Under the pieces are notes generated by a model that was not told the origin of the DNA, did no database searches, and saw only the letters and a program-made list of their open reading frames with translations. Shown in pieces: positions 1 to 7,042 of a stretch of DNA of 37,859 bases. This DNA is from HO2-45-11b sp964450915 (lineage in GTDB: Bacteria > Patescibacteriota > Andersenbacteria > UBA10190). The stretch covers positions 1 to 37,859 of the forward strand of contig CAYVFG010000008.1 of assembly GCA_964450915.1 (NCBI GenBank). The letters run 5' to 3'. The position numbers and the translations under genes are program-made. Numbering within the stretch: position 1 is the stretch's first letter; every line of letters starts with the position of its first letter.

Positions 1-863
1 GGTTTTTAGAAGCAAACACGGAGTTATGGCTCTATGATACTGAAGCTGCTGAATACTTGCCCATGTTTAAAGACGCAACAGTCATATACGACTGCGTAGA
101 TAATCATGCATCCCAAGCCGGAGTAAACCGCAACGCAAAGCGAGTACACGAAGAAGAGCGAACTATATTAAAGCGGGCAGACTTAGTAACTGTTACCTCC
201 AAGCATCTCTTTAAATTAAAACGAAAGCATGCAAAGAATGTACAATTAGTGCTCAACGCAGGCGATGTCGAATTGTACGAAAAGAAAATTTCAGATATCG
301 CGAAAAAGAATGCCGGCAGCGCATTAAAGGATATTCCGCATCCGATACTAGGTTCTGTAGGCGCGCTCGATTCCTATAAGTATGATTTCGACTTGCTCGT
401 TGCCACTGCAGAAAAAAATCCTACCTGGCATTTCGTGTTCGTGGGAGCTCCAATTGTAGACAAGAAAACAAAGGCATTAAAAAAACTGACCAGTCTGAAA
501 AATGTTCACATGATCGGGTCCATTCCTCGAGCAGATGTGCCTGCCTATGTTCAGCATTTCGACATTTGCCTTATCCCGTATAAAAACAACGAATATAACC
601 GCTCCAGCTTCCCGCTCAAATTCTGGGAATTTATGGCGACTGGCAAGCCGATTATTGCGACAGGATTACCTGAATTAGAAGAATATACAGATATGATCGG
701 CTACGCAAAAACGCAAAAAGAATTCACACTCCTTATCACGAAGCAGCTTGCAGAAAAAAAATCAGATGAATCCGCAAGAAAGAAACTAGCGCACCAGCAC
801 GGATACGATAATAGAGTAAAAGCATTGGAGAAACTCCTCATTGACATTACGAAACAAAAATAG
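1..863 (+). CDS. Glycosyltransferase, family-1-like (5' end outside the window)
   Basis: The reading frame is open from the first bases of the window, so the N-terminus is missing; the TTG at 57 is an internal Leu codon and not a start. The visible part covers about 287 residues. The motif VIYDCVDN near the beginning is typical of GT-B enzymes that make surface polysaccharide. Further on there is a donor-domain core: a GSVGAL segment, an IGSIPRADVPAYV segment and FWEFMATGKPIIATGLPEL close to the C-terminus, the usual nucleotide-sugar binding side. It probably transfers a sugar during capsule or glycoprotein synthesis at the inner face of the membrane; the sugar cannot be told from sequence. 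A second GT-B gene follows after one small unrelated gene. The last codons contain a TTGACA that may serve the next gene as its -35 box. Confidence 0.82.
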   Translation, partial: FLEANTELWLYDTEAAEYLPMFKDATVIYDCVDNHASQAGVNRNAKRVHEEERTILKRADLVTVTSKHLFKLKRKHAKNVQLVLNAGDVELYEKKISDIAKKNAGSALKDIPHPILGSVGALDSYKYDFDLLVATAEKNPTWHFVFVGAPIVDKKTKALKKLTSLKNVHMIGSIPRADVPAYVQHFDICLIPYKNNEYNRSSFPLKFWEFMATGKPIIATGLPELEEYTDMIGYAKTQKEFTLLITKQLAEKKSDESARKKLAHQHGYDNRVKALEKLLIDITKQK

Positions 864-869
864 TACGGT
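841..869 (+). promoter_or_regulatory. Possible promoter for the 920-1294 gene
   Basis: A TTGACA at 841-846, inside the last codons of the upstream gene, is followed after exactly 17 bp by TACGGT at 864-869, directly after the stop codon. The -35 is perfect; the -10 keeps only the two outer bases at each end that matter least to lose. A loose inverted repeat (GTGCCA 871-876, TGGCAC 894-899) lies in the resulting leader. Confidence 0.4.
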
Positions 870-919
870 TGTGCCACGGTTTTTAAGTTCGAATGGCACC
901 TCAACAATGAAAGACAATA

Positions 920-1294
920 ATGAACATTCTTTTTCCACGGCCGGACACTCCATACATTTGGCGCACCGGAGTTAGCCGCTCCATAATGAGAACCGAGGAC
1001 GGAACTGATGGAGATAAGCAATTACGCGTAGGAAACTTCCGATCAGGCCAGATTACCCTCACCGGGGTTACACAGAATGCGAATCACTCATTCTCTCTGT
1101 TATTCTATCTTGAGTATGTGATCGGAACAGACAATCTCCTCACCGAATGTAGAAGACCCCTTCTACTGAATTTTCCAAATCGCAAAGAAATTCCCGCGGA
1201 AATACTTATTGGGGATGAAGACACGGTAGCCACATTCACGATTTCGGCTTTCAACGTTGAAACAAATTCCATCACCGTGGCACCAACTGCATAA
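920..1294 (+). CDS. Unknown small protein
   Basis: 124 residues with no family that I recognise. Predicted character is a soluble protein rich in beta-prone stretches (GQITLTGV, SFSLLFYLEYVIG, EILIGDEDTVATFTISAF), with no signal peptide, no membrane segment and two Cys-free halves around a single Cys. The ATG is preceded only by a weak purine stretch (GAAAG). The gene stands alone, has a possible promoter in the end of the preceding glycosyltransferase and is closed by a clear intrinsic terminator 15 bp after its stop. This makes it one of several single-gene units in the window. That it is translated rests on the terminator and the clean frame; function unknown. Confidence 0.6.
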   Translation: MNILFPRPDTPYIWRTGVSRSIMRTEDGTDGDKQLRVGNFRSGQITLTGVTQNANHSFSLLFYLEYVIGTDNLLTECRRPLLLNFPNRKEIPAEILIGDEDTVATFTISAFNVETNSITVAPTA

Positions 1295-1308
1295 TGACAA
1301 CAGTCCAC

Positions 1309-1338
1309 CCGATGCTTTCGAGCATCGGTTTTCTTTTT
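1309..1338 (+). terminator. Intrinsic terminator after the 920-1294 gene
   Basis: A perfect 8-bp stem (CCGATGCT / AGCATCGG) with a TTCG tetraloop is followed by TTTTCTTTTT. It is a textbook Rho-independent terminator and separates the small gene from the leaderless glycosyltransferase that begins 27 bp later. Confidence 0.93.
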
Positions 1339-1352
1339 CCTCCAAAACGCCA

Positions 1353-1367
1353 TACCATACATATATG
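1353..1367 (+). promoter_or_regulatory. -10 box giving a leaderless start at 1365
   Basis: TACCAT (1353-1358) lies exactly 6 nt before the ATG at 1365, so transcription would begin on or next to the A of the start codon. No Shine-Dalgarno sequence is present and the terminator ends at 1338, leaving no space for a normal leader. Confidence 0.5.
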
Positions 1368-2480
1368 AATATCGCCTTTGATGCATCAGACGTATGTACC
1401 GGGAGAGCGGACGGAACAACGCGCTATACGCGCGAGCTCATGGCGCGATTACCGGAGTTGGCACGAAAAGATACTTGGGACTTCTACGGGCCGTGTACTT
1501 GCCCTTCAACTGCGCTCAGGGCAAGCTCCTCAAATACTCGCTGGCTATCAGATCCGTTTTTCGGAGCTTGGACGCAAACCCGCTTTGCGTGGGATTTATT
1601 TTGGGACAATCCAGACGTATTGTTTATGCCAATTCAGCAATTGCCGATATTGCGCAGGAATAAAATGAAAACAATTGCCGTGATTCATGACTTGGCATTT
1701 CACGAATACGGCCCGCAATTTAGAACAAAAGACTGGCTATTGCTACACACTTTTAGCGCACAAGTCGCTCGAGAAGCAGATGCAATTATCGCCGTATCAG
1801 ATGCAACGAAGCAAGATATTAAAAAATATTATGGCCGAGAAAAGAACGTGCACGTCGTGCATCACGGAATCGATCATGCGCGATTCAGAGTTTTTTCAGA
1901 TGCAGAGAAACAATCTGGATTTGAAAAACTGCAAGAAAAATATCCCGATATTACGCAAAGCTACATTTTATTCGTAGGGCAAATTCAGCCTCGAAAAAAT
2001 ATCGGCCGATTAGTACAAGCGTTCGAATTGCTACAAGATTCTGGCTTACAGTTAGTTATTGCCGGCGGGCACGGGTGGAACAACAAGGAAATATACGACC
2101 AAATAGAAAAGTCTCCTGCCCGCAAAAATATTCTTCTTACCGGCGCTGTTCCTGATGAATTACTGCCGACGCTCTATGCGAACGCAAAAGTTTTTGCATT
2201 GCCAAGCCTCCAAGAAGGCTTCGGAATCCCTATTATAGAGGCTGGGGCCTGCAGAACCCCTGTCGTTACGAGCAATTGCTCTTCGACAAAAGAAATCATG
2301 GAGGGCGCTGGCGTGCTTGTTGATCCGCTATCGGCGCAATCAATTGCCGACGGAATTACGTATGCCCTTGCGCATGCAGAAGATATTGCAGACAGATGCG
2401 CTGAACGAGCTTCACAATTTTCTTGGGACAAAACTGCAGCAGAAACGCTGCGCATTATAAAGGGGGTGAGTACAGTATGA
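1365..2480 (+). CDS. Glycosyltransferase family 4 (GT-B fold)
   Basis: 371 residues. The start at 1365 fits the family N-terminus (MNIAFDAS followed by a G-rich TRYTRELM segment); a longer open frame beginning at 1257 runs through the upstream terminator and is not credible. The C-terminal donor domain has the GQIQPRKNIGRLV segment, with the basic residues that contact the diphosphate, and the E-x7-E motif EGFGIPIIE at residues 284-292 that is diagnostic of GT4 enzymes. No signal peptide or membrane segment is seen, so it should act at the cytoplasmic face of the membrane in surface glycan assembly. The TGA overlaps the start of the next gene in an ATGA, which suggests translational coupling. 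Confidence 0.9.
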   Translation: MNIAFDASDVCTGRADGTTRYTRELMARLPELARKDTWDFYGPCTCPSTALRASSSNTRWLSDPFFGAWTQTRFAWDLFWDNPDVLFMPIQQLPILRRNKMKTIAVIHDLAFHEYGPQFRTKDWLLLHTFSAQVAREADAIIAVSDATKQDIKKYYGREKNVHVVHHGIDHARFRVFSDAEKQSGFEKLQEKYPDITQSYILFVGQIQPRKNIGRLVQAFELLQDSGLQLVIAGGHGWNNKEIYDQIEKSPARKNILLTGAVPDELLPTLYANAKVFALPSLQEGFGIPIIEAGACRTPVVTSNCSSTKEIMEGAGVLVDPLSAQSIADGITYALAHAEDIADRCAERASQFSWDKTAAETLRIIKGVSTV

Positions 2481-2893
2481 TGTTTGAAAGCGTAAGTATA
2501 TTGGCGATTATCGGATCTGCCATCGTCAGCATGATACTCGGCACCGTATGGTACGGGCCATTATTTGGAAAAATGTGGATCGCACTTGAAGGCTGGAGTC
2601 AGGCGGATATCGAAAAAGGGAAAAAGCAAAACATGACTAAAACATATGCAATTCAGCTTGTTGGGTCATTGGTATTTGCAACAGTTCTTGGCATGTTTGC
2701 TCGAACAGTAGGAGCGCTCACTCTAAGCGACGGCCTCATGGTCGGATTCTGGGCATGGCTCGGATTCGCATTGCCGCTTCTCTTGGGTTCCGTTCTATGG
2801 AATGGAAAGCCGTGGAAGCTATACGCACTGCATGCAGGATATAATCTTGTTCAGTTTGCGTTAATCGGAGCGATTGTAACCCTTTGGGGATAA
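2477..2893 (+). CDS. DUF1761-like membrane protein
   Basis: 138 residues from the ATG at 2477, which overlaps the upstream stop as ATGA; a second ATG follows at once (MMFESV). A purine-rich GGGGGTGAG lies 5-12 bases upstream and could be its ribosome binding site, which is rare among core genes here. Four hydrophobic segments are visible: residues about 6-26, 52-72, 80-102 and 115-137. The pattern GTVWYGPLFGKMW after the first helix, and the spacing of the helices, match the DUF1761 family, which has no assigned function. Cotranscribed with the glycosyltransferase upstream. Confidence 0.72.
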   Translation: MMFESVSILAIIGSAIVSMILGTVWYGPLFGKMWIALEGWSQADIEKGKKQNMTKTYAIQLVGSLVFATVLGMFARTVGALTLSDGLMVGFWAWLGFALPLLLGSVLWNGKPWKLYALHAGYNLVQFALIGAIVTLWG

Positions 2894-3652
2894 TTATAAA
2901 CCCGTAGGAACATCGATAAATTCTACTTGAACTTCGAATGTTTTCTGGAGCACATCACCGAGCGCTTTCACTCCGAGGCGCTCGGTTGCGTGATGACCGG
3001 CAAAAATAACATTTGTTCCTGAATCCTTGGCGTCGTTATATATTTCCGCAGTATCGCCCGTAATAAATAAATCAACTTTTGCATCAAGGGCTTCTGCAAA
3101 CGCTTTATACCCACCGCCGCCAGACACAACAGCAACCGTGCGAATAATGGCAGGGCCGAACGGAAGCGTAATGCACTTTGTGTTCAATCCATTTTCCAAA
3201 ATCCCCGTAATCTCATCAAGGTGCTTGCCTCGCATAATCATCCCCGTATAACTGCTGCTCGTATCTTCATGAGTTGAGAAATCGTCTGTAATTTCCGCAT
3301 TGAGCAGCGCTAATAATTGCGCATTGTTTCCGTATTTCGGATGCTTGTCGAGCGGCAAATGCGATGCGTAGAGCGACATGTTATTTTCCAACAATATATC
3401 AAGCCTTCGCTTCTCCCAACCGGTAAGAGACGGCGTGCCATATCTCCAGTAATGCCCGTGATGCGTAACAATAAAATCAGCTTCTGCTTCTGCTGCGCGA
3501 GCAAATAACTCTTTCCCAGCAGTCACTCCGGTTACTATTTTAGTTACAGACTCCTTGCCCTCAACTTGCAAGCCGTTAAAACTCGGATCGTTAAAATCTC
3601 CGCCGGGCAATTGTTCGTCTAAAAATGTCACGATTGCATCACGATGCGCCAT
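2894..3652 (-). CDS. NIF3-like dinuclear metal protein (YbgI/NIF3 family)
   Basis: 252 residues, the usual size of the single-domain NIF3 family. The metal-site residues are present: the pair H64-H65 in IVTHHG, D102 in HLPLDKHPKYGNN, and H220/H221 with E224 in AGHHATE near the C-terminus. GGGGYKAF and LFITGD are further family signatures. Members form hexamers and bind two metal ions; some have been annotated as GTP cyclohydrolase I type 2, but a general cellular role is not settled. The ATG at 3652 is chosen because the protein then begins as family members do and has a -10 box 7 nt upstream; the frame stays open further upstream only by running into the divergent gene. Confidence 0.9.
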   Translation of the reverse strand: MAHRDAIVTFLDEQLPGGDFNDPSFNGLQVEGKESVTKIVTGVTAGKELFARAAEAEADFIVTHHGHYWRYGTPSLTGWEKRRLDILLENNMSLYASHLPLDKHPKYGNNAQLLALLNAEITDDFSTHEDTSSSYTGMIMRGKHLDEITGILENGLNTKCITLPFGPAIIRTVAVVSGGGGYKAFAEALDAKVDLFITGDTAEIYNDAKDSGTNVIFAGHHATERLGVKALGDVLQKTFEVQVEFIDVPTGL

Positions 3653-3671
3653 AGACCATACTATACCATAT
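3653..3671. promoter_or_regulatory. Shared divergent -10 region of two leaderless genes
   Basis: Only 19 bp separate the start codons of the NIF3 gene (minus) and the glycosyltransferase fusion (plus). On the minus strand TATAGT (plus coordinates 3660-3665) is 7 nt before its ATG. On the plus strand TACTAT (3659-3664) is 7 nt before its ATG. The two -10 hexamers overlap by five bases. No leader or Shine-Dalgarno sequence can fit on either side, and any -35 contact would have to lie inside the opposite coding region. Confidence 0.65.
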
Positions 3672-5945
3672 ATGCAAAAGGTGTCGGTAGTCATTGTGAA
3701 TTGGAATACAGGGGATTTGCTTGCGCAATGCATCGCCAGCATTGCTGCACTCCCGGAATTAGCAATGATTCGGCACGTCGTTGTAGTCGATAATAATTCG
3801 GCCGACGAATCACTAAATAAAGCAAAAAGTATTGGTTTGAATGCAGCAACATTTTTACCCCAGCAGCAAAATCTCGGTTTTTCAAAGGCAACAAATTTGG
3901 GCATTCGATATGTTCACGAACATGAAGGGCAAGATGACCACATACTGCTCCTTAACCCTGATACCGAAGTACGCCCGGATGCCATAAAAAACATGACTGC
4001 CGTCTTATCACGCAATAGCAAAGCGGGCATCGTCGGCGCACGACTATCGCATGCAGATGGCACTATACAGGAATCAGTACGCATGTTCCCAACGCTCAGT
4101 ATTCTTGCAACGCTATTCTTAAAATTGCAGAGAATCATTCCGAGTGCACCGTTCTGGAAAAAATATATGATGACCAACTTTGATTATTCGCACGAGCATT
4201 CAGTCGACCAAGTGATGGGTGCCGGATTTTTAATACGGAATACGCTAATTCAGCAGATCGGATTGCTCGATGAACAATTCTGGATCTGGTTCGAGGAAGT
4301 GGATTATTGCAAACGCGCAAAAAATAATGGGTGGGAAACTGTATATACGCCCCATGCAGAAATCATGCATTACGGAGGAGTGAGCTTTAATCAGCTGTAT
4401 GGTGCTAAAAAAACAGCTCCATTTTTAAACAGCTCTCTTGTATATGCAAAAAAGCATCTGGGCGAATTTTCATACGCCGCGTTAATCGCTTTGTACCCAA
4501 TCGCATATGCTATTGCCATCCTGATCGGCGCTACCAAACATTCTTCCCGTTTTGCCTGGGCAATTATCGCACTTATAAGCGCCTTGTTCGTTGCGTTATT
4601 TGTCAGCATGCAACTCGGGATAGCAATCCTCGCGTTCTCGTGTGTTGCGTGGTGGGTTTGGGATAATTCCGAAGAAGGGTTATTGCTGCTCATCGTCCTT
4701 TCGCCGTTGTTGCCGCTCTTAAAAGTTACGCAAACATTAGGCGATATAACTCTCGTAAAAGACGTAATTATTATTGCTCTCTTTTTTAAAACATTCCTAA
4801 CCCCGTTTTTTAACAAAACATTGCCCTACAGAAAAAACGCCTTGCTTGCCCCCATTATTGCGCTATCGGGGTGGGCGATAGTAGAGGCACTCCATGCCAG
4901 CTCGCACGTACTTGCTGTATTGCGGCTACGAGATATTTTGCTATATATCCTTTTATATGTTGCAGTTCTTTACCTGCCCCATACAAAAAAAATCATGGCA
5001 GTGCGATTTACTTGGTTTCTCGCAACGCTTGCGGTAGTAATGGCGCTGGGGATTATCCAGCTCAAATCATTCCCTGACAGCACCGTACTACGGTTCGATC
5101 CTGCGCGACAAATTTGGATCCCGAGAATGGGGAGTACGTTTGGGCATCCGACTCCTTTTGCAGAATTCCTCATAACAGCAGAAATGCTATGCATCGGCTA
5201 CATTCTTGCAGGATACAAGCATGCAAGAAACAACATTATTGCTATCGCACTATTCATAGCAACACTTCCGCTCCTATACTTCACCTACACGAGAGCTTCG
5301 TGGATTGCATTTGTTGTCGGGGCGGTGAGCATATTCGCAATTCTTATTTGGAAAAGAACGGGAGGGATTACGATTCAGAAAAAGCATATTGCGATAGCAG
5401 TTGCCGCATTACTCATCGTGGGAGCGGGAATATTTCAGTTTTCTCATGTAGGCACATTCCTGCGAAGCGCCTTTGATCCGACCTATGCAAGCAACGCTGC
5501 GCGATTCGGATTCATCACGCAACTCATTGCTCAAACATCCGACATCGATGCAATTATCGGCAAAGGGCTCGGAAGCAGCATCACGCAGACGGCTACGCCG
5601 TCAGACGTAACAGCTGCCGACATTACAACAGGCGATTCGCGAACGATTCAGCTATCCAAGGACGCGACACTGGTGGATAACCAATATTTGAAAACGTTTA
5701 TCGAAATGGGAGTTATCGGCGTTGTGTTTACTGCATGGCTTTTTTGGAGATTTGCCGCAGCCTCGTTATCGCTCATAAAGAGCAATACGACTGGCATTAC
5801 ACGCCTGCTCGGCATTGCGGGAATAGGCTTTATTGCATCATTTATCGTCCAAGCGCTATTTGTAGACATTTGGGACGTATACCCCACAAATGCCATATTT
5901 TGGATACTTGCAGCTTTAATTTCACAACAAAAAACCCAATCATAA
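3672..5945 (+). CDS. GT2 glycosyltransferase fused to an O-antigen-ligase-like membrane domain
   Basis: 757 residues in two parts. Residues 1 to about 250 are a GT2 (GT-A fold) transferase: SVVIVNWNTGD at the N-terminus, VVVVDNNSADES, the metal-binding LNPDTEV and the acceptor-side WFEEVDYCKRA, as in rhamnosyl- or WbbL-like enzymes. From about residue 260 on there are some ten to twelve hydrophobic helices with an O-antigen ligase/polymerase (WaaL/Wzy) pattern, including FGHPTPFAEFL, YFTYTRASWIAF and GKGLGS followed by NQYLKTFIEMGVIG. The protein could add a sugar on the cytoplasmic side and ligate or polymerise glycan outside, but this coupling is inference. The start at 3672 is fixed by the tiny divergent promoter. 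No frameshift joins the two halves. Confidence 0.87.
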   Translation: MQKVSVVIVNWNTGDLLAQCIASIAALPELAMIRHVVVVDNNSADESLNKAKSIGLNAATFLPQQQNLGFSKATNLGIRYVHEHEGQDDHILLLNPDTEVRPDAIKNMTAVLSRNSKAGIVGARLSHADGTIQESVRMFPTLSILATLFLKLQRIIPSAPFWKKYMMTNFDYSHEHSVDQVMGAGFLIRNTLIQQIGLLDEQFWIWFEEVDYCKRAKNNGWETVYTPHAEIMHYGGVSFNQLYGAKKTAPFLNSSLVYAKKHLGEFSYAALIALYPIAYAIAILIGATKHSSRFAWAIIALISALFVALFVSMQLGIAILAFSCVAWWVWDNSEEGLLLLIVLSPLLPLLKVTQTLGDITLVKDVIIIALFFKTFLTPFFNKTLPYRKNALLAPIIALSGWAIVEALHASSHVLAVLRLRDILLYILLYVAVLYLPHTKKIMAVRFTWFLATLAVVMALGIIQLKSFPDSTVLRFDPARQIWIPRMGSTFGHPTPFAEFLITAEMLCIGYILAGYKHARNNIIAIALFIATLPLLYFTYTRASWIAFVVGAVSIFAILIWKRTGGITIQKKHIAIAVAALLIVGAGIFQFSHVGTFLRSAFDPTYASNAARFGFITQLIAQTSDIDAIIGKGLGSSITQTATPSDVTAADITTGDSRTIQLSKDATLVDNQYLKTFIEMGVIGVVFTAWLFWRFAAASLSLIKSNTTGITRLLGIAGIGFIASFIVQALFVDIWDVYPTNAIFWILAALISQQKTQS

Positions 5946-5946
5946 T

Positions 5947-5975
5947 TTGACTTTATAACATTTTTGTCCTATATT
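5947..5975 (+). promoter_or_regulatory. Sigma70-type promoter of the 6030-6350 gene
   Basis: TTGACT (5947-5952), a 17-bp spacer and TATATT (5970-5975). The -35 box begins one base after the TAA of the preceding gene. A start about 7 nt past the -10 gives a leader of roughly 48 nt carrying a Shine-Dalgarno sequence. The same two hexamers and spacing occur at 36804-36832. Confidence 0.82.
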
Positions 5976-6029
5976 ATAAAAAGCTATTTGAACACTTCAA
6001 CTTCATACACCCTCAGAACGGAGTAAAAG

Positions 6030-6350
6030 ATGAAACGCGTCGTTCCGCCACACGAGGCAATCGTTTATCAAGTGGCTCGAGTCATTGCAAACTCCGCATC
6101 CATCGATATCGAAAAAGTCCAACCCCACATTGTCCTGTCGACACTTGCATGGACGGGATTTTCTCTGGAACAAGTTCTGGAGATTCTCGCCGATCTGTAC
6201 GGAATCGAAAATGACAAAGAAAGTGGAATGGCTCAGATTACGGTAAATGGAATTGTGAATTATGTAGTTTGCCAAATGAACCAAGAGCCCGGCGTCTCAC
6301 GAGAGCCTCCTCGTCAAAAACTTCAACATCTATGCAATTGGGTACTCTAG
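6030..6350 (+). CDS. Acyl-carrier-protein-like small protein
   Basis: 106 residues. The first 80 or so follow the four-helix acyl/peptidyl carrier pattern: an amphipathic helix with VARVIAN, a long loop ending IVLSTLAWTG, then FSLEQVLEILADLYGIE, then an acidic loop and ITVNGIVNYVVCQ. In carrier proteins the segment DSL-x2-V-E carries the Ser that receives phosphopantetheine; here it reads FSLEQVLE, so the Ser and Leu are kept but the Asp is replaced by Phe. It could still be modified, or be a degenerate carrier fold. The start has GGAG six bases upstream. No fatty-acid or polyketide gene lies nearby. The gene stands alone, with its own promoter and terminator. Confidence 0.55.
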   Translation: MKRVVPPHEAIVYQVARVIANSASIDIEKVQPHIVLSTLAWTGFSLEQVLEILADLYGIENDKESGMAQITVNGIVNYVVCQMNQEPGVSREPPRQKLQHLCNWVL

Positions 6351-6361
6351 CCCATCGCAAG

Positions 6362-6405
6362 CCGCGAAAGTTCATTGTATGTGAACAGTCGCGGTTTTTC
6401 TTTTT
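6362..6405 (+). terminator. Intrinsic terminator after the carrier-like gene
   Basis: Stem CCGCGA / TCGCGG (6362-6367 and 6389-6394), with an inner GTTCA/TGAAC stem, is followed by TTTTTCTTTTT. Confidence 0.9.
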
Positions 6406-6407
6406 GT

Positions 6408-6436
6408 AATAAAAAGCGCCGACCAATTGATCGGCG
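6408..6436 (-). terminator. Intrinsic terminator after the Nudix-like gene
   Basis: Read on the minus strand, the stem CGCCGA/TCGGCG (outer arms at 6431-6436 and 6417-6422, short AATT-centred loop) is followed by CTTTTTATT. It lies back to back with the terminator of the convergent gene, with only a few bases between them. Confidence 0.9.
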
Positions 6437-6455
6437 AAGATAGATATACGTGCGC

Positions 6456-6947
6456 TTACTTCCGCAATGCAGCAAACGATTGAGGCGGAATCCATGCGGG
6501 CTTGTTGTCGTACAACCATTCCAGAGTCAACTGCGTGGCAGGAGTGACCAGGTTCATGGTTGCGAACCAAGATAGCTCGCCCAAGGTGTAGAATGCAGCA
6601 CCCGCGCCTTCGGCAATCTTCGCTGGCCATGGTACAGGATGCGCGCACCGCGTAATCACCAAGTCAGTACCGGTAGCTACGGGATGATCCAATGTGACCA
6701 CCTCAGAAATAGCTCTGATACTGAAAAGATTTTTGAAATCAAACTCTTCCACAATGCTTTCGCGGTAGGCTGTCCGAATCGGGTCATGATTGTCCTCAGG
6801 TTCCTCCTGGCCGCCTGAAAAGCTAATCAGCAGAGGGTATGTGTGACAATTTGAGTCACGCCATTGGACCAAGAACTTGAACTGAGTTCGCTCATCACGC
6901 TCGAATCCACCCTGAAAGAGGGTAAAGGTAGAGTAGCGTTTCGGCAT
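6456..6947 (-). CDS. Nudix-like hydrolase, atypical Nudix box
   Basis: 163 residues. The central part reads PLLISFSGGQEEPED, then TAYRESIVEEFDF, which resembles the Nudix box G-x5-E-x7-R-E-x2-E-E-x-G. The first G-x5-E is exact, but three extra residues lie before the RE and one extra before the EE, and the closing Gly is replaced by Asp. The fold is probably Nudix; whether it still hydrolyses a nucleoside diphosphate derivative is uncertain. The ATG is supported by AAGAAAGG nine bases upstream. The gene is transcribed alone, from a strong promoter that begins one base past the stop of FemAB, through a leader with two possible hairpins. Confidence 0.6.
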   Translation of the reverse strand: MPKRYSTFTLFQGGFERDERTQFKFLVQWRDSNCHTYPLLISFSGGQEEPEDNHDPIRTAYRESIVEEFDFKNLFSIRAISEVVTLDHPVATGTDLVITRCAHPVPWPAKIAEGAGAAFYTLGELSWFATMNLVTPATQLTLEWLYDNKPAWIPPQSFAALRK

Positions 6948-6977
6948 GGCATAGAGCCTTTCTTGAAATAGCTAAAA

Positions 6978-7007
6978 CGAACAATCCGTTCGCAACAACA
7001 AGTTGCG
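6978..7007 (-). promoter_or_regulatory. Two adjacent hairpins in the leader of the Nudix-like gene
   Basis: Two inverted repeats follow each other just downstream of the -10 box: CGCAAC/GTTGCG with a 5-nt loop (6991-7007) and CGAAC/GTTCG with a 5-nt loop (6978-6992). They share a base or two, so only one may form at a time. They may protect the 5' end or affect ribosome access; neither is followed by a T run, so they are not terminators. Confidence 0.45.
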
Positions 7008-7013
7008 ATATAT

Positions 7014-7041
7014 ATAATACTTATTTAATACGATTTGTCAA
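7014..7041 (-). promoter_or_regulatory. Sigma70-type promoter of the Nudix-like gene
   Basis: On the minus strand TTGACA (7041-7036), 16 bp and TATTAT (7019-7014). The -35 starts one base after the TAA of the FemAB gene on the same strand. Confidence 0.85.
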
Positions 7042-7042
7042 G

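Noticed and set aside
871..899. GTGCCA...TGGCAC as a second copy of the 12359-12377 operator
   Set aside because: The arms share only six bases and the spacer is 17 nt against 7 between the same cores, so chance is likely; kept only as a remark.
1257..1364. Upstream extension of the GT4 gene
   Set aside because: Runs through a perfect terminator hairpin and adds residues unlike any glycosyltransferase N-terminus.
3653..3904. N-terminal extension of the NIF3 gene by about 84 codons on the minus strand
   Set aside because: It would be antisense to the start of the glycosyltransferase fusion, does not resemble NIF3, and ignores the -10 box 7 nt before the ATG at 3652.
4391..4816. Open frame of 141 codons on the minus strand
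   Set aside because: Lies wholly inside the glycosyltransferase fusion; Cys/Ser/Asn-rich translation, no start signal and no family pattern.
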